From positions 1 through 34,514 of the forward strand of contig JBCCWS010000056.1 in the NCBI GenBank assembly GCA_039193195.1: 34,514 bases of DNA, read 5' to 3'. Made by a program: the position numbers and the translations under genes. The notes below the pieces were generated by a model that was not told the origin of the DNA, made no database searches, and saw only the letters and a program-made list of their open reading frames with translations. Shown here piece by piece: positions 33,563 through 34,514 of this stretch. The DNA is from Pseudomonadota bacterium (GTDB taxonomy: Bacteria; Pseudomonadota; Gammaproteobacteria; Steroidobacterales; JBCBZW01). Position 1 is the first letter of the stretch; every line of letters begins with the position of its first letter.

Positions 33563-33715
33563 GGGTACCTCTCAGAATCGCTTACGGCGCCTCAGAGGTT
33601 AGAAAGCGTCAGTGTAGCAGTGATTGAGCCCCGCCTGTCGCATTCCCGGTATGTCCTCTGCGAAACCCCTCGGTACCTGCAATGCGGGCGCCGGCTCACC
33701 CTGAGGACCATGCTG

Positions 33716-34492
33716 ATGTTTCCGCAACGAATCGCATTCGCCCTGATGGCCACGTTCGCGTGCTTGGCGAGCGCCCCTGGACGCGCTCAGATCGAGAGCG
33801 CGTGCTTTGGACTGATCGACTACGCCCACGAGCTCAGCGTGGGGGATTACACGCTGCTCTCGAGCACTCCTATCGACGGTGAGCTCCGGCTGCTCAGCAT
33901 TGAGGCTCAGGTGACCAATCTGAGCGACGCGCGATTTCTGCGCGCCACTGGCACCTTAGACGTAGGGGCGGGCGATCCGTTCGGACTGGAACCGGCGCAC
34001 CCGTTGGCGCGTCCTTTGCGCTTCGGTGCCATCGCCCCGGGCGAGAGCAAAGTAAGTCTGGCACCTATGCGCCTCGTCTTGCCCGATCGGTATGTTGGCG
34101 ATTTGCTGAGGGCGCTGGCGCGCGGCGACATTCCCAGCGAAGTGCACGCAACGGAGGAGCTCATCCCGGCGCGCGCGGTACGCCTGGGATACTTTGCCGG
34201 TATCGAAGAGGACGGCCGTGCCACGGTGGATCCTGCGTCCGGCGAGGTGATCGCCTACCAATGGCCGGCCTCGGGCTACGCGGACGTTGGCGCGGTCAGC
34301 TTCGAGGTGGTAAGTCCGGCGCCCGGCGGGTCGGTCAGCGTCGGCCTGCTCGAAGACCCTTGGAATGAGCGCTGGTACGTGTTGAAGGAACTGTTCGCCG
34401 AAGACTCGGGCGTGCCGTCCGACCTGCGGCGCGGACTCGTGGGGGGGCGCCGGGAACAGAAAAGCCCACCCGCAAAAAAAAAGAAAAAGTAA
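33716..34492 (+). CDS. Secreted protein of unknown function, C terminus unreliable
   Basis: A protein of about 258 residues starting MFPQRIAFALMATFACLASAPGRAQIES, a signal peptide. ATG 33716 has AGGA 8 bases upstream; ATG 33710 is too close to it. The mature part has beta-strand-like stretches (GDYTLLSSTPIDGELRLLSIEAQVTNLSDARF, FGAIAPGESKVSLAPMRLVLPD) resembling an immunoglobulin-like fold, but I do not recognise the family. The last ~20 residues (from GLVGGRREQ through the Lys run) come from a homopolymer-rich tail at the window edge, so the true protein probably continues or ends differently. It is divergent from the sigma factor gene. Confidence 0.6.
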   Translation: MFPQRIAFALMATFACLASAPGRAQIESACFGLIDYAHELSVGDYTLLSSTPIDGELRLLSIEAQVTNLSDARFLRATGTLDVGAGDPFGLEPAHPLARPLRFGAIAPGESKVSLAPMRLVLPDRYVGDLLRALARGDIPSEVHATEELIPARAVRLGYFAGIEEDGRATVDPASGEVIAYQWPASGYADVGAVSFEVVSPAPGGSVSVGLLEDPWNERWYVLKELFAEDSGVPSDLRRGLVGGRREQKSPPAKKKKK

Positions 34493-34514
34493 GAAAACAA
34501 ACAAACACAACCCC
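34441..34514. other. Low-complexity right edge, probable contig-end artefact
   Basis: The last 74 bases run through G7, then AAAAAAAAAGAAAAAG and repeated AACAAACAAAC, unlike the rest of this GC-rich window. This is typical of unreliable sequence at an assembly end. Any coding claim here should be discounted. Confidence 0.65.

Overview
The window looks like a 34.5 kb piece of a GC-rich, Gram-negative chromosome, most likely gammaproteobacterial. The evidence is a FecI/FecR/TonB-dependent receptor unit with an STN signalling domain, many Sec signal peptides on secreted beta-propeller proteins, a serine/threonine kinase with TPRs paired with an ECF sigma factor, and dense coding on both strands. 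The species assignment is inference. The last ~75 bases are low complexity and look like a contig end.

Left part (1-11.3 kb): a glutathione S-transferase-like gene; a secreted WD40 protein; an ArsR/SRPBCC gene pair with a 4-base overlap; an NmrA-like NAD(P)-binding protein divergent from a TetR regulator, with two matching palindromes between them; then a FecI-type sigma factor, a FecR-type anti-sigma regulator and a large TonB-dependent receptor, which together form a cell-surface signalling and uptake unit. An NTF2-like protein lies convergent to the receptor, downstream of a large Asp-box (sialidase/VPS10-like) propeller protein.

Centre (14.8-27.1 kb): the most interesting part. Two overlapping pairs of secreted beta-propeller genes (14824-18296 on + and 23628-27115 on -) are paralogous pair to pair, in inverted orientation, and all four proteins share a C-terminal domain. 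Between them lies a compact three-gene minus-strand operon: a DUF559/Vsr-like PD-(D/E)XK nuclease, a winged-helix-like protein, and a 1080-residue protein with two P-loop ATPase modules (AAA/ORC-like N-terminal, HerA/FtsK-like C-terminal) joined by a proline-rich linker. Nuclease plus HerA-type motor plus wHTH protein is the style of an anti-phage or DNA-processing system; I cannot match it to a named system, and it is the best candidate for something undescribed.

Right part (27.2-34.5 kb): a secreted seven-repeat FG-GAP (integrin-alpha-like) protein; a small secreted cysteine-containing protein; a 167-base MITE-like element with perfect 25-base terminal inverted repeats, and a related single end about 0.8 kb away; a membrane serine/threonine kinase with TPRs preceded by its ECF sigma factor; and a secreted protein of unknown function running into the low-complexity end.
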